Source: Streptomyces sp. 35G-GA-8 (GTDB lineage: Bacteria > Actinomycetota > Actinomycetes > Streptomycetales > Streptomycetaceae). Taken from it: DNA of 64,000 bases. Positions 16,143 to 24,585 of the stretch are shown piece by piece; position 1 is the stretch's first letter; every line of letters begins with the position of its first letter. Under the pieces are notes generated by a model. The model was not told the origin of the DNA. It saw only the letters and a list, made by a program, of their open reading frames with translations, and did not search any database. Location of the stretch: the NCBI RefSeq assembly GCF_023534745.1, contig NZ_JAMHJQ010000001.1, forward strand, positions 380,110-444,109, given 5' to 3'. The position numbers and the translations under genes were made by a program.

Positions 16143-17651
16143 ATGTCAGAGACCTCTGGGAGCTACGGCCAGGCCGCCCCGGGCACCCGTGCCCGGATCA
16201 CGGCGCTGCTCGACAACTGGGACGAGCGGGTCTTCCGTTCCGTCGCCGACCGGCGCTGGCCGGGCGCGGGCCCGGTACTGCCCCGGCTGAGCCGGTCCGC
16301 CAACCACGGACTGCTCTGGTTCGGCGCCGCCGCGGGCATCGCCGTGCTGGGGCGCGGGGCGCGCTCGCGCCGGGCGGCCCTGCGGGGCGCGGTGTCGCTG
16401 GCGCTCGCCTCGGCCACCATCAACACCGTGGGCAAGCGGGCGGTACGCCGGCAGCGGCCGCTGCTCGATGTCGTCCCGGTGATACGGCGGCTGAAACACC
16501 AGCCGTTCACCACCTCCTTCCCCTCCGGGCACGCGGCCTCGGCCGCCGCCTTCGCGACCGGGGTCGCGCTGGAGTCGAAGGGCTGGGGCGCCGTCGTGGC
16601 GCCGGTGGCCGCCGCCGTGGCCCTCTCCCGGGTCTATACGGGGGTGCATTATCCGAGCGATGTGCTGGTGGGCGCCGCGCTCGGGGTGGGGGCGGCCCTC
16701 GCGGTACGCGGGATCGTGCCGACCCGTTCCCAACTGCCCTCGCCGGGACGTCCGTACGCCGCGGCACCCGAGCTGCCCGGCGGCCGCGGTCTGGTGGTCG
16801 TGGTCAACCTGGCCTCGGGATCGTCGGACAGCGCCGCACTGGTCCGGGACGCGCTGCCGCACGCGGACATCGTGGAGTGCGCTCCGGACACGGTGGACAC
16901 GGAGCTGGCGAAGGCGGCGGACCGCTGTGTGGCCCTCGGTGTCCTCGGCGGCGACGGCACGGTCAACCGGGCGGCGGCGTTCGCCGTACGGCACGGACTG
17001 CCGCTGGCCGTCTTCCCCGGCGGCACGCTCAATCACTTCGCGTACGACCTGGGCATCGAGAGCGTCCAGGACACCTGCCGGGCGCTGACGGCGGGCGACG
17101 CCGTACGGGTCGACCTGGGGCGCTTCACCCCCGGGCCCGGCGGGGCGGCGACGGGGCACTTCCTCAACACCTTCAGCCTGGGCGTCTACCCGGAGCTGGT
17201 ACGGGTGCGGGAGCGCTGGGCGCCGCGCGTCGGCGACTGGCCCGCCGGAATCCTCGCCGCGCTGAAGGTGCTGCGCGGTGAACACCAGCTGGAGGCCGAG
17301 TTCGAGGGCAGGCACCGGGCGCTGTGGCTGCTGTTCGCGGGGAACGGCATCTACCAGCCGGTGGGACCGACCCCCGGCCACCGGCTCGATCTGGCCGACG
17401 GTCTGCTGGACGTACGGATCGTCCACGGCGGCAGGGCCCCGGGGCTCCGGCTGCTCGCCGCCGCGCTCGCCGGGCCGCTGAGCCGTTCGCCGGTGCACGC
17501 GGCGGAGCGGATGCGGCGGGTCCGGATCGCCCGGATCGCGCCCGGTACGCCGCTCGCGTTCGATGGTGAAGTGGCCGAGGCCCCCAGGGAATTGACACTG
17601 GACAAGGCGGCGGAGGCGCTGACGGTCTACCGGCCGAAGGCACTGCTGTAG
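16143..17651 (+). CDS. PAP2 phosphatase-diacylglycerol/lipid kinase fusion
   Basis: Predicted 502-residue bifunctional enzyme. The N-terminal half is a PAP2 (type 2 phosphatidic acid phosphatase) domain with all three motifs: KRAVRRQRP (98-106), PSGH (127-130) and SRVYTGVHYPSDV (162-174). The C-terminal half is a DAGK/NAD-kinase-fold domain with GVLGGDGTVNRAA (~residues 267-279) and VFPGGTLNHFAYDLG, followed by the beta-sandwich lobe ending LAFDGEVAEAPRELTL. So one chain could dephosphorylate one lipid phosphate and phosphorylate another lipid. The PAP2 half has several hydrophobic helices. This fusion is familiar in Streptomyces. No clear ribosome site precedes the ATG at 16143; TACCCG lies 6-7 nt upstream, a weak leaderless -10. 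Confidence 0.88.
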   Translation: MSETSGSYGQAAPGTRARITALLDNWDERVFRSVADRRWPGAGPVLPRLSRSANHGLLWFGAAAGIAVLGRGARSRRAALRGAVSLALASATINTVGKRAVRRQRPLLDVVPVIRRLKHQPFTTSFPSGHAASAAAFATGVALESKGWGAVVAPVAAAVALSRVYTGVHYPSDVLVGAALGVGAALAVRGIVPTRSQLPSPGRPYAAAPELPGGRGLVVVVNLASGSSDSAALVRDALPHADIVECAPDTVDTELAKAADRCVALGVLGGDGTVNRAAAFAVRHGLPLAVFPGGTLNHFAYDLGIESVQDTCRALTAGDAVRVDLGRFTPGPGGAATGHFLNTFSLGVYPELVRVRERWAPRVGDWPAGILAALKVLRGEHQLEAEFEGRHRALWLLFAGNGIYQPVGPTPGHRLDLADGLLDVRIVHGGRAPGLRLLAAALAGPLSRSPVHAAERMRRVRIARIAPGTPLAFDGEVAEAPRELTLDKAAEALTVYRPKALL

Positions 17652-17741
17652 CCGGCCGCTCCAACGGGACCACGGGTCATGGCCCCGGAATCCCGGTGGA
17701 CGGGCGATGTGGCGTATGAACTCACCCGGGAAGCCTGGAAA

Positions 17742-17759
17742 GGTTAGGCTCGCCTAACC
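17742..17759. promoter_or_regulatory. Iron box (DmdR/IdeR operator) overlapping a promoter
   Basis: A perfect dyad GGTTAGGC-TC-GCCTAACC at 17742-17759, 17 nt from the downstream start. It agrees closely with the actinobacterial iron-box core (AGGTTAGGCT...CCTAA) bound by DmdR/IdeR with Fe(II). TAGGCT within it (17745-17750) fits a -10 hexamer, the usual arrangement for repression by this family. Confidence 0.75.
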
Positions 17760-17775
17760 GACCTGGGAGGCAGTG

Positions 17776-18570
17776 TTGAGAGCGCAATCCGCCATCGAAT
17801 CAACGGAGTTCGAACAGCCCGGTGACGAGCAGCCGGAGTTCGACCATCTGGTGCACTGCGTACCGGACGTCGAGGCCACGGTCCGGCGCTATACCGAAGC
17901 CGGACTGCCCGCCCACGCCAACCCGGAGTATCTGGGCTATCGCAACGGCGCCTGGCGGCTGGACACCCGCTATATCGAGCTGTCGAGCATCGTCAACCGC
18001 CTGGTCTTCCTCGACTCGCCCTACGGCAAGGCCATGAGGAGTTGGCAGCCCCGGGCCGACGAACTCGTCGCGCGCGGCGGCGGCGCGCTCACGTTCTGCG
18101 TCCATGTCACCGACGCGGGCGACACGGCGGAGCGGCTGCGCGCGCGGGGGCACGGGGTGGAGCTGCTGACCTTCGCCCGCGAGGGCTCCCCCGTCTCGTT
18201 CCGCGAGGCGCTACTGACGGACGGCCCGCCCTGGGCGCCGTTCTTCGTGACCTACGAGCCCGACCGGCAGACGATTCTGGCCAAGTACAGCGCGGGCCGG
18301 GTCAACCGGGGCCCGCACGACCTCGCCGGGATCCTGGTCGAGACCCCCGATCCGCGCGCCTCGGCGGCCTGGCTGGGCGAGCTGCTCGGCATCCCGCCCG
18401 TGGCGTCGCCCACGGTGGTGCCGCTGCCGCTCGGCCAGGTGCACTTCACGGAGGGCCCCGCCGACGCGATCACCGCCCTGCTGCTCTCCGGGGGCGGCCC
18501 GCCGACGACAGTGATCGACGGACTCGCGGTACGGCCGGTGGAATCGGTCGCCGGATCGGGGCGGACCTGA
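17776..18570 (+). CDS. VOC-superfamily (glyoxalase-like) protein under an iron box
   Basis: Predicted 264-residue protein of the glyoxalase-like domain family. The first module has DHLVHCVPDVEATVRRYTEAGLPAH and the strand YLGYRNGAWRLDTRYIELSSI; a second module begins GPHDLAGILVETPDPRASAAWLGELLGIPP. Family members bind a divalent metal and act on varied small molecules; the substrate is not apparent. GGGAGG (17765-17770) is 5 nt from the TTG at 17776 and only 2 nt from a GTG at 17773, so I prefer the TTG. The iron box just upstream predicts expression only under iron starvation, suggesting a role linked to iron-limited metabolism or a substitution for an iron enzyme (inference). Confidence 0.75.
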   Translation: MRAQSAIESTEFEQPGDEQPEFDHLVHCVPDVEATVRRYTEAGLPAHANPEYLGYRNGAWRLDTRYIELSSIVNRLVFLDSPYGKAMRSWQPRADELVARGGGALTFCVHVTDAGDTAERLRARGHGVELLTFAREGSPVSFREALLTDGPPWAPFFVTYEPDRQTILAKYSAGRVNRGPHDLAGILVETPDPRASAAWLGELLGIPPVASPTVVPLPLGQVHFTEGPADAITALLLSGGGPPTTVIDGLAVRPVESVAGSGRT

Positions 18571-18664
18571 GCATGTCCGCACTGTCCGCATAGCAAGACG
18601 CGGGTCTCATCATGCGACATCACGGCGTACGGTGGCGGTACCACGTCACGAGAGGGAGCCCGCC

Positions 18665-19474
18665 ATGCCGAAGGAGACCGCGGTCTACACCCATGGGCAT
18701 CACGAGTCGGTACTGCGCTCGCACCGCTGGCGCACCGCCGCCAACTCCGCCGCGTACCTCCTCGCCGAACTGCGGCCGGGCCAGGACCTGCTGGATGTCG
18801 GCTGCGGCCCCGGGACCATCACCGCCGATCTGGCCGGGCTCGTCGCCCCGGGCACGGTCACGGCCGTCGACGCCGCCGAGGACGTCCTCGGCAGGGCGCG
18901 GGAGGCGACGGCCTCCGCCGGCAGGGACAATGTCCGCTTCGCGGTCGCCGATGTCCACGCCCTGGACTTCCCCGACGACTCCTTCGACATCGTCCACGCC
19001 CATCAGGTCCTCCAGCATGTGGGCGATCCCGTACAGGCGCTGAGGGAGCTGCGCCGGGTGTGCCGGCCCGGTGGGATCGTGGCGGCGCGCGACGCGGACT
19101 ACGGCTCGTTCACCTGGTTCCCCGACGTACCGGCGCTGGACGGCTGGCAGGAGCTCTACCGCCGGGTGGCGCGCGCCAACGGCGGTGAGCCGGACGCCGG
19201 GCGGCGGCTGCTGTCCTGGGCGCGGCGGGCCGGTTTCACCGACATCACCTCGACCGCCACCACCTGGTGCTTCGCCACCCCCGACGAGCGCGCGTGGTGG
19301 GGCGGGCTGTGGGCGGAGCGCACGACCGCCTCCGGCTATGCCGCGCTGGCGGTCGACGGCGGTCATACGACACAGGAGCGGCTGGCCGGGATCGCCGGGG
19401 CGTGGCGGGAGTGGGGCGCCGCCGAGGACGGCTGGTTCATGGTCCCGCACGGGGAGATCATCTGCCGGGTATGA
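18665..19474 (+). CDS. SAM-dependent methyltransferase (class I, UbiE-like)
   Basis: Predicted 269-residue cytoplasmic methyltransferase. It has the Rossmann SAM motifs: LLDVGCGPGTITADLA (motif I, ~43-58), VTAVDAAEDVLGRARE (acidic residue after strand 2), VRFAVADVHALDFPDDSFDIVHAHQVLQHVGDP (motifs II/III) and LRRVCRPGGIVAARD. This is the UbiE/Coq5-like style used on quinones, sterols and many secondary metabolites. The start ATG at 18665 has GAGAGGGAG 6 nt upstream. It stands alone between two VOC-fold genes and shares no overlap with them, so context does not reveal the substrate. Confidence 0.85.
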   Translation: MPKETAVYTHGHHESVLRSHRWRTAANSAAYLLAELRPGQDLLDVGCGPGTITADLAGLVAPGTVTAVDAAEDVLGRAREATASAGRDNVRFAVADVHALDFPDDSFDIVHAHQVLQHVGDPVQALRELRRVCRPGGIVAARDADYGSFTWFPDVPALDGWQELYRRVARANGGEPDAGRRLLSWARRAGFTDITSTATTWCFATPDERAWWGGLWAERTTASGYAALAVDGGHTTQERLAGIAGAWREWGAAEDGWFMVPHGEIICRV

Positions 19475-19602
19475 ATCCGGTACGCCCGCGACACCCGGCC
19501 CGGGACACCCGGCCCGGGACACCCGAGCCGGGGACGCACGCGCCCACCCCCGGCCGCCCGAATCGATCACGTGTCCCGGCCGGGCCAACTACCCTGATGC
19601 CC

Positions 19603-19965
19603 ATGGAAATCCTGGGAACCACGTTGCGCATCTGCGTCGACGACCTGGAGACCTCGGTGGTGTTCTACGAACGCCTCACCGGAAGCCCCGCGCTCCGCTT
19701 CGAGCGCGGTGGGGTCTCCGTCGCCGCCGTCGGCTGCTTTCTCCTCATGTCCGGCCCCGCGTCGGAAATCGATGTCCTGCGCAAGGTCACGGCGACGATC
19801 GCGGTCAAGGACGTCGACGAGGCGATCACCGTCCTCACCGGCGTCGGGGCGCATATCGTCGCGGGCCCGGTGCCGACGCCCGTGGGGCGCAATGTGATCG
19901 CCCTGCACCCCGACGGCTCGGTCTTCGAGTACGTCGACCGCAAAGCCGTCCCGACACCGGGCTGA
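19603..19965 (+). CDS. Small VOC-fold (glyoxalase/bleomycin-resistance type) protein
   Basis: Predicted 120-residue single-module VOC protein: ILGTTLRICVDDLETSVVFYERLTGSP at the front, VAAVGCFLLMSG in the middle, and RNVIALHPDGSVFEYVDRK at the end, the usual paired beta-alpha-beta-beta-beta units. Such proteins form dimers and either sequester a drug or catalyse isomerase/dioxygenase chemistry. TACCCT at 19590-19595 stands 7 nt before the ATG at 19603 and no ribosome site is visible, so the gene is probably leaderless; an ATG two codons earlier (19597) is the alternative. No partner gene; function open. Confidence 0.75.
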   Translation: MEILGTTLRICVDDLETSVVFYERLTGSPALRFERGGVSVAAVGCFLLMSGPASEIDVLRKVTATIAVKDVDEAITVLTGVGAHIVAGPVPTPVGRNVIALHPDGSVFEYVDRKAVPTPG

Positions 19966-20030
19966 GCCGGCGGGCTGATCCACCTGGCCGGTCGACAGGG
20001 CTGATCACGCGGGCCGGTCAGCCCGGCCGG

Positions 20031-20945
20031 TCAGCCGACGGCCGGGGGCCCCTCGCCGGTGAAAGCCCCCACCACCAGATCGGCGAGCAGCGCCCCCGCC
20101 GTCCCGTCCGGGTCGAGGTCCGGGTCGTAGATGGTGACGTTGAGACCGACACAGCGCTCGGAGCTCACCAAGGTCCGCAGCAGTACGGAGAGTTCGTCCG
20201 GCAGCAGGCCACCGGCGTCCGGGCTGTCGACCGCGGGCATCACCTCGGGGTCGAGCACATCCGCGTCCAGATGGACCCAGAACCCGTCGGTGACCGGCGT
20301 CTCCAGCGTCTGGAGCACGGCTCCGGCCAGCTCGGCCGCGCCCCACTCCCGTAGTTCGCCGACCGTCACGGTGGGGATCCGCAGCCGGGCCAGCTCCTCG
20401 CGGTCCTCGTCGTAGTCCCGGATCCCGAAGAGCCGTACGTCCTCGTCCCGCAGATACGGGCGCAGTCCCTCCAGGTCACTCAGATCCCGCTGGCCCCGGC
20501 CGGTGCCGATCGCCAGTTCCTCACCGCCCGCCGCGCCGATGTTGTCGGAGTTGCCCGCGTGCCGGAAGTCGGCCGAGCCGTCGATGGCGGCGAGCCCGTA
20601 CCGTCCCATGCGGCGCAGCGCGAGCGAGGCGCCCAGCTGGATGGAGCAGTCGCCGCCCAGCACGAGCGGGAAGTCCCCGGCCCTGACATGGTGTTCGATC
20701 CGGTCGGCGAGCCGGGGCGTGTACGCGGCGATCGCCGCCGCGTTGAAGACTCCGTCACCCTCCTGCCAGTCGCCGCGGTCGTAGCGCGGCGGCACGACGA
20801 CCCCGCCCTCGAACGCGCCGAGCCGCTGGACGATCCGCTGCTCGCGCAGGGCGCCGGCGAGTTTGTAGCAGCCCGGCACGACACCGGGGGCCGGGGGCCG
20901 CAGCCCCAGGTTGGAGGGCGCGTCGATCACCACGATATTCCGCAT
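20031..20945 (-). CDS. Arginase/agmatinase-family protein with altered metal site
   Basis: Predicted 304-residue ureohydrolase-fold protein. The four metal-binding aspartates appear to be present, in IDGSADFRH (two) and HLDADVLDPEV (two). But the two histidines of canonical arginases are replaced: GGDHS is GGDCS (common in one actinobacterial subgroup as I recall) and D-A-H-x-D is D-G-S-A-D, so the bridging His is Ser. The length and end (ADLVVGAFTGEG) fit the family. Catalytic activity as a binuclear Mn hydrolase is therefore doubtful. I chose ATG 20945, 8 nt after GAGGA; an ATG at 20954 is possible. It faces the small VOC gene and no urea-cycle gene is nearby. Confidence 0.8.
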   Translation of the reverse strand: MRNIVVIDAPSNLGLRPPAPGVVPGCYKLAGALREQRIVQRLGAFEGGVVVPPRYDRGDWQEGDGVFNAAAIAAYTPRLADRIEHHVRAGDFPLVLGGDCSIQLGASLALRRMGRYGLAAIDGSADFRHAGNSDNIGAAGGEELAIGTGRGQRDLSDLEGLRPYLRDEDVRLFGIRDYDEDREELARLRIPTVTVGELREWGAAELAGAVLQTLETPVTDGFWVHLDADVLDPEVMPAVDSPDAGGLLPDELSVLLRTLVSSERCVGLNVTIYDPDLDPDGTAGALLADLVVGAFTGEGPPAVG

Positions 20946-21042
20946 GCGCACCATCCTCACCGCCGTGGGGTCGATCCTCAATTGAGTTCGCGGACAGCGA
21001 GAACGGCGGGACGGCGGGCCGCCGGACGGCCGCTCGGCGGGC

Positions 21043-21621
21043 CTACCCGGTGACCGTGCGTGCCGGGCGGGACGGGTCCCGGTCCACCATCTCCGCGGTG
21101 ATCGCCCAGCGTTCGTGGTCGCGCCACGCGCCGTCGATATGGAGGAAGTCCGGCGAGTAGCCCTCCAGCCGGAAGCCCGCGCGCCTGACGAGCGCGAGGG
21201 ACGCCGTGTTCGTGGGCCGCACATTGGCCTCCAGCCGGTGCAGCCCCAGCGGGCCGAACGCGTGCCGTACGACCAGCCCGAGCCCTTCCGTCATCAGGCC
21301 CCGGCCCGCGGCGTGCGCGAAGGCGCCGTATCCGATCGCGCCGCTCCGGAACGCGCCGTGGACGATGTTGTTGATATTGACGAAGCCCGCGATCCCGCCG
21401 TCCTCCCGGGCGCAGACGAGATAGCCCTCCCTCGTGGGGTCCTCGGTGAACCGGCCCGCGTAGGCGGCGTACCCCGCCGCGTCGGTGGGCGGGAACAGCC
21501 AGGGGCCGTGCAGCTCCCGGCTCTCGCGGGCACGCGCCGTGAACTCGTCGGCGTCCTCGTGCCGGTACGCGCGGACGAACGTGCGGGATCCTTCGGCGAG
21601 CCGTTCGGGAAGGTCGGGCAT
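21043..21621 (-). CDS. GNAT acetyltransferase, RimJ/RimL-like
   Basis: Predicted 192-residue N-acetyltransferase that uses acetyl-CoA to acylate an N-terminal amine or small molecule. The GNAT core is clear: RAYRHEDADEFTARAR at the start, GGIAGFVNINNIVHGAFRSGAIGYGAF, the acetyl-CoA loop AAGRGLMTEGLGLVVRHAFGPLGLHRLEANVRPTNTASLALVRRAGF and the final LEGYSPDFLHIDGAWRDHERWAIT. This is the RimJ/RimL branch. TAGGCT on the minus strand (plus 21628-21633) is 6 nt upstream of the ATG with no ribosome site, so it is probably leaderless. It diverges from the acyl-CoA oxidase-like gene. Confidence 0.85.
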   Translation of the reverse strand: MPDLPERLAEGSRTFVRAYRHEDADEFTARARESRELHGPWLFPPTDAAGYAAYAGRFTEDPTREGYLVCAREDGGIAGFVNINNIVHGAFRSGAIGYGAFAHAAGRGLMTEGLGLVVRHAFGPLGLHRLEANVRPTNTASLALVRRAGFRLEGYSPDFLHIDGAWRDHERWAITAEMVDRDPSRPARTVTG

Positions 21622-21759
21622 CGCGCCAGCCTAACGTGAGCGTGACTCGGACGATCATGGTGGCTCGGAGACGGGTCCACCAAACGTTCCCGGCGCCCCG
21701 GCCCTGCGTGTTGATCATCACATCGGACGTGACTGTTCGCTGGGTTAGCGTTCCGCCCT

Positions 21760-23601
21760 GTGACTATGGTGACTTCCGCTTCTCCCCTTCCTCCTGTCCA
21801 GAACTCCCCGGCCGTCGCCGCGCTGACCAGGGCCCTCTTCGGCGAACGGTTCGAAGAGATCCACCAGCCGTGGCGAAAACTCTTCAGTACCGGGCCGTTC
21901 CGTTTCCGTGAGGGGCTGACACCGCGGGAGCGTGCCGCGCTGTCCTATGAGCGGCTGCGGCTCGTCAATGACACGATCGACAGCCCCGAGGACCTTGTCG
22001 TCGACGTGGAACGGCTCAGCGCGCTCCACGAGTGGGCCGGCCCGGTGGACGCCGGATTAGCGACAGTGGCGAGCATTCACTACAACCTCTTCCTCGGCAG
22101 CCTCCTCGACCACAGCCCGGACGGGGAACGCGACCTGCGGGCCTTCACCGAACTGCGGCGCACGGGTACGTTCCTCTGTACCGAGGCCGGACACGGCAAC
22201 AGCGCCTCCCAGATGGAGACGACCGCCACCTTCGACCCGGCGACCGGCGGCTTCGTCCTGCACACACCGTCACCGGCCGCGGGCAAGTTCATGCCGAACA
22301 CCAGCTCCACCGGCGGCCCCAAGACCGGTGTCGTCGCGGCCCGGCTGATCACGGACGGCAAGGACCGGGGCGTCTTCCTGTTCCTCACCCCGCTCAGCGA
22401 CGACGCCGGGGATCCGCTGCCGGGGGTGGAGATACGCAGGCTGCCGCAGACGGCCACCAGCCCGGTGGACCACTGCGTCACCTCCTTCGAGAACGTCCGG
22501 CTGCCCCATGACGCGTTCCTCCAGTCCGGCCATGGACGGCTCACCCGGGACGGCGTCTTCAGCAGCGCGATCGGCAGCCCCCGCAAGCGTTTCCTGCACT
22601 CCATAGGGCGGGTCACCGCCGGCAAGCTCTGCATGAGCGCCTACAGCCTCGGGGTCACCCGCCACGCGCTGGCCGTCGCCGTACGCCATTCCCACACCCG
22701 GCACACCTCCGGTGTCACCGCCGGCGGGAGCGTGCCGCTGTTCGCCCATCGCAGCCATCACACCCCGCTGCTCGACGCCCTCGCCACCACCTACGCCGCG
22801 ACCCTGCTGCACCGCACCGCCGTACGGCAGTGGACCGAGGCGACGGAGGCGGAGCGTGAGGACGGCGAGCGTCTGGCAGCCGTCGCCAAGGGCTGGATCA
22901 CCTGGCGGGCCCGCGCCGTCATGACGGAGTGCCGCGAACGGTGCGGCGCCCAGGGGCTGTTCCTCGCCAACGGCATCGCCGGCCAGCTGACGGCCAACGA
23001 GGGGACCATCACCGCGGAGGGCGACAACCTGGTCATCTGGGTCAAGGCGGCCGGGGAGATGCTGCTCGGGCACTTCACCCCGAAGGAGCCGAGCGCCCTC
23101 GCCCCCGAGGACCGGGAGCTGACCGATCCGGCCTTCCTCCAGGACCTCCTGGCGGACATCGAGAGCGTCTGGCATCAGCGGGCCAGAACCCGGCTGCGCG
23201 CGGGCAAGGCCGGCGACCCGCTCAACCGGTGGAACGCGACGGTCACACCCGCCCTCGAACTGGTCGACGCGCACGCCCACCGGCGGGCCGCCGAGGCGCT
23301 GCTGACCGCCGCCGACGACGAGTCCGCCGAGCCGATGGCGCGGTATCTCCTGAGCACCTTGCACCGGCTCTTCGCGCTGCGCCGGATCGCCGCGCACAGC
23401 GGGGATCTCCTCGCCGAAGGGCGGCTCACCGCCGACCAGGTGAGACGGCTGCCCGACGCGGCGGAGGACGCCGTCGTCGCGCTGGCTCCGCATTCCCAGG
23501 CGCTCATCCACGGCTTCGCGATCGCCGAGGAGGTCCTGCTCGACCACCCGATCAGCCATCCGGAGTCCATGGGCCGGGGTCCGGAGGGCCACCGGGACTG
23601 A
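21760..23601 (+). CDS. Acyl-CoA oxidase-type flavoprotein
   Basis: Predicted 613-residue FAD enzyme of the acyl-CoA dehydrogenase/oxidase superfamily, closer to acyl-CoA oxidases by length and motifs. TEAGHGNSASQMETTATFDPATGGFVLHTP matches the flavin/substrate loop of oxidases, LPQTATSPVDHCVTSFENVRLPHDAFL the middle beta domain, and GAQGLFLANGIAGQL followed by AEGDNLVIWVKAAGEMLLG the C-terminal helical domain. It would oxidise an acyl-CoA at C2-C3. I start at GTG 21760: TAGCGT (21746-21751) stands 8 nt upstream and no ribosome site is visible; an ATG two codons on is the alternative. It ends facing the peptidase operon and is not clustered with other beta-oxidation genes. Confidence 0.8.
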   Translation: MTMVTSASPLPPVQNSPAVAALTRALFGERFEEIHQPWRKLFSTGPFRFREGLTPRERAALSYERLRLVNDTIDSPEDLVVDVERLSALHEWAGPVDAGLATVASIHYNLFLGSLLDHSPDGERDLRAFTELRRTGTFLCTEAGHGNSASQMETTATFDPATGGFVLHTPSPAAGKFMPNTSSTGGPKTGVVAARLITDGKDRGVFLFLTPLSDDAGDPLPGVEIRRLPQTATSPVDHCVTSFENVRLPHDAFLQSGHGRLTRDGVFSSAIGSPRKRFLHSIGRVTAGKLCMSAYSLGVTRHALAVAVRHSHTRHTSGVTAGGSVPLFAHRSHHTPLLDALATTYAATLLHRTAVRQWTEATEAEREDGERLAAVAKGWITWRARAVMTECRERCGAQGLFLANGIAGQLTANEGTITAEGDNLVIWVKAAGEMLLGHFTPKEPSALAPEDRELTDPAFLQDLLADIESVWHQRARTRLRAGKAGDPLNRWNATVTPALELVDAHAHRRAAEALLTAADDESAEPMARYLLSTLHRLFALRRIAAHSGDLLAEGRLTADQVRRLPDAAEDAVVALAPHSQALIHGFAIAEEVLLDHPISHPESMGRGPEGHRD

Positions 23602-23652
23602 GTGACCGCCACCGACCGCCACCGTCACCCCGGACCGGCCCGATCTCCCGAC

Positions 23653-24585
23653 TCAGACGAGGGCGGGTACGTCCAGGGTGAGGGTGGCGCTCTCCGCGTC
23701 CAGTACGGCGGGCACGCCCAGCGGCACGGTCAGGTTCGACTCGCCGTGGCCGAAGCCCAGTTCCTCCACGACCGGCACGCCCAGCCCGCCGAGCCGGTCG
23801 AGCAGCAGCGCTCTGACGTCCTCGTACGGTCCGCACTCCGCCCAGGAGCCGAGGCCGATCCCGGCGACGCCGTCCAGCCATCCGGAGCGCAGCAGTTGGG
23901 TGAGGATACGGTCGAGACGGTACGGCTCCTCGCCGATGTCCTCGATCATCAGCAGCCCGCCGGCCGCCGAGGGGCGCGCGTACGGGGTGGACATCTCGGC
24001 GGCGAGCATGCTGACACAGCCGCCGAGTGTGATGCCCGGGGCCCGGCCGGGGACCAGCCCCCGGGCGGTGTCCTGGCCGAGGGTGCGCACCGACTCGGGC
24101 TCGAAGAGCGTGGCGCGCAGCGACTCCTGAGTCCCGGTGTCCTTGAGGAAGGTCATCGCGGCGGTCATCGGACCGTGCAGGGTGACCAGGCCGAGCCGCC
24201 GGGCGAACGCCTCGTGCAGCGCGGTGATGTCGCTGTAGCCGACGAAGACCTTGGGGCCCGCGGCCCGCATCGCGGTCCAGTCGAGCAGATCGGCCATGCG
24301 CTGGGCCCCGTAACCGCCCCGGGCGCAGAGCACGGCCGAGACGGCCGGGTCGCACCAGGCCTCCTGGAGGTCGCGGGCGCGGTCCTCGTCCCGTCCGGCG
24401 AGATAGCCGAACCGGCTGTGGACGTCCAGGACATGGGGCGCGACCACGGGATCGAGGTCCCAGCCGCGCAGGATGTCCAGCCCGGCTTCGAGCCGCTCGG
24501 CGGGCACGGGGCCGCTGGGCGCCACGACGGCGACCCGGGCACCTGCCCGCAGTCGCGCCGGCCGGGTCAGTGGGGTGAGCGTCAT
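23653..24585 (-). CDS. LD-carboxypeptidase, peptidase family S66
   Basis: Predicted 310-residue serine peptidase of the LdcA/MccF family. In the known family the Ser-Glu-His triad cleaves an L,D bond at the end of a murein tetrapeptide, or detoxifies microcin C-type adenylates. Here VVAPSGPV starts the domain, LCARGGYGAQRM carries the conserved Gly-Gly-Tyr loop, VGYSDIT has the likely nucleophile Ser (~117), LMIEDIGEEPYRLDR the Glu and LGFGHGE the His. No signal peptide, so it works in the cytoplasm. Its ATG overlaps the stop of the S9 peptidase gene (ATGA). As last gene of a four-peptidase operon, a role in recycling imported or wall-derived peptides is likely. Confidence 0.85.
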   Translation of the reverse strand: MTLTPLTRPARLRAGARVAVVAPSGPVPAERLEAGLDILRGWDLDPVVAPHVLDVHSRFGYLAGRDEDRARDLQEAWCDPAVSAVLCARGGYGAQRMADLLDWTAMRAAGPKVFVGYSDITALHEAFARRLGLVTLHGPMTAAMTFLKDTGTQESLRATLFEPESVRTLGQDTARGLVPGRAPGITLGGCVSMLAAEMSTPYARPSAAGGLLMIEDIGEEPYRLDRILTQLLRSGWLDGVAGIGLGSWAECGPYEDVRALLLDRLGGLGVPVVEELGFGHGESNLTVPLGVPAVLDAESATLTLDVPALV

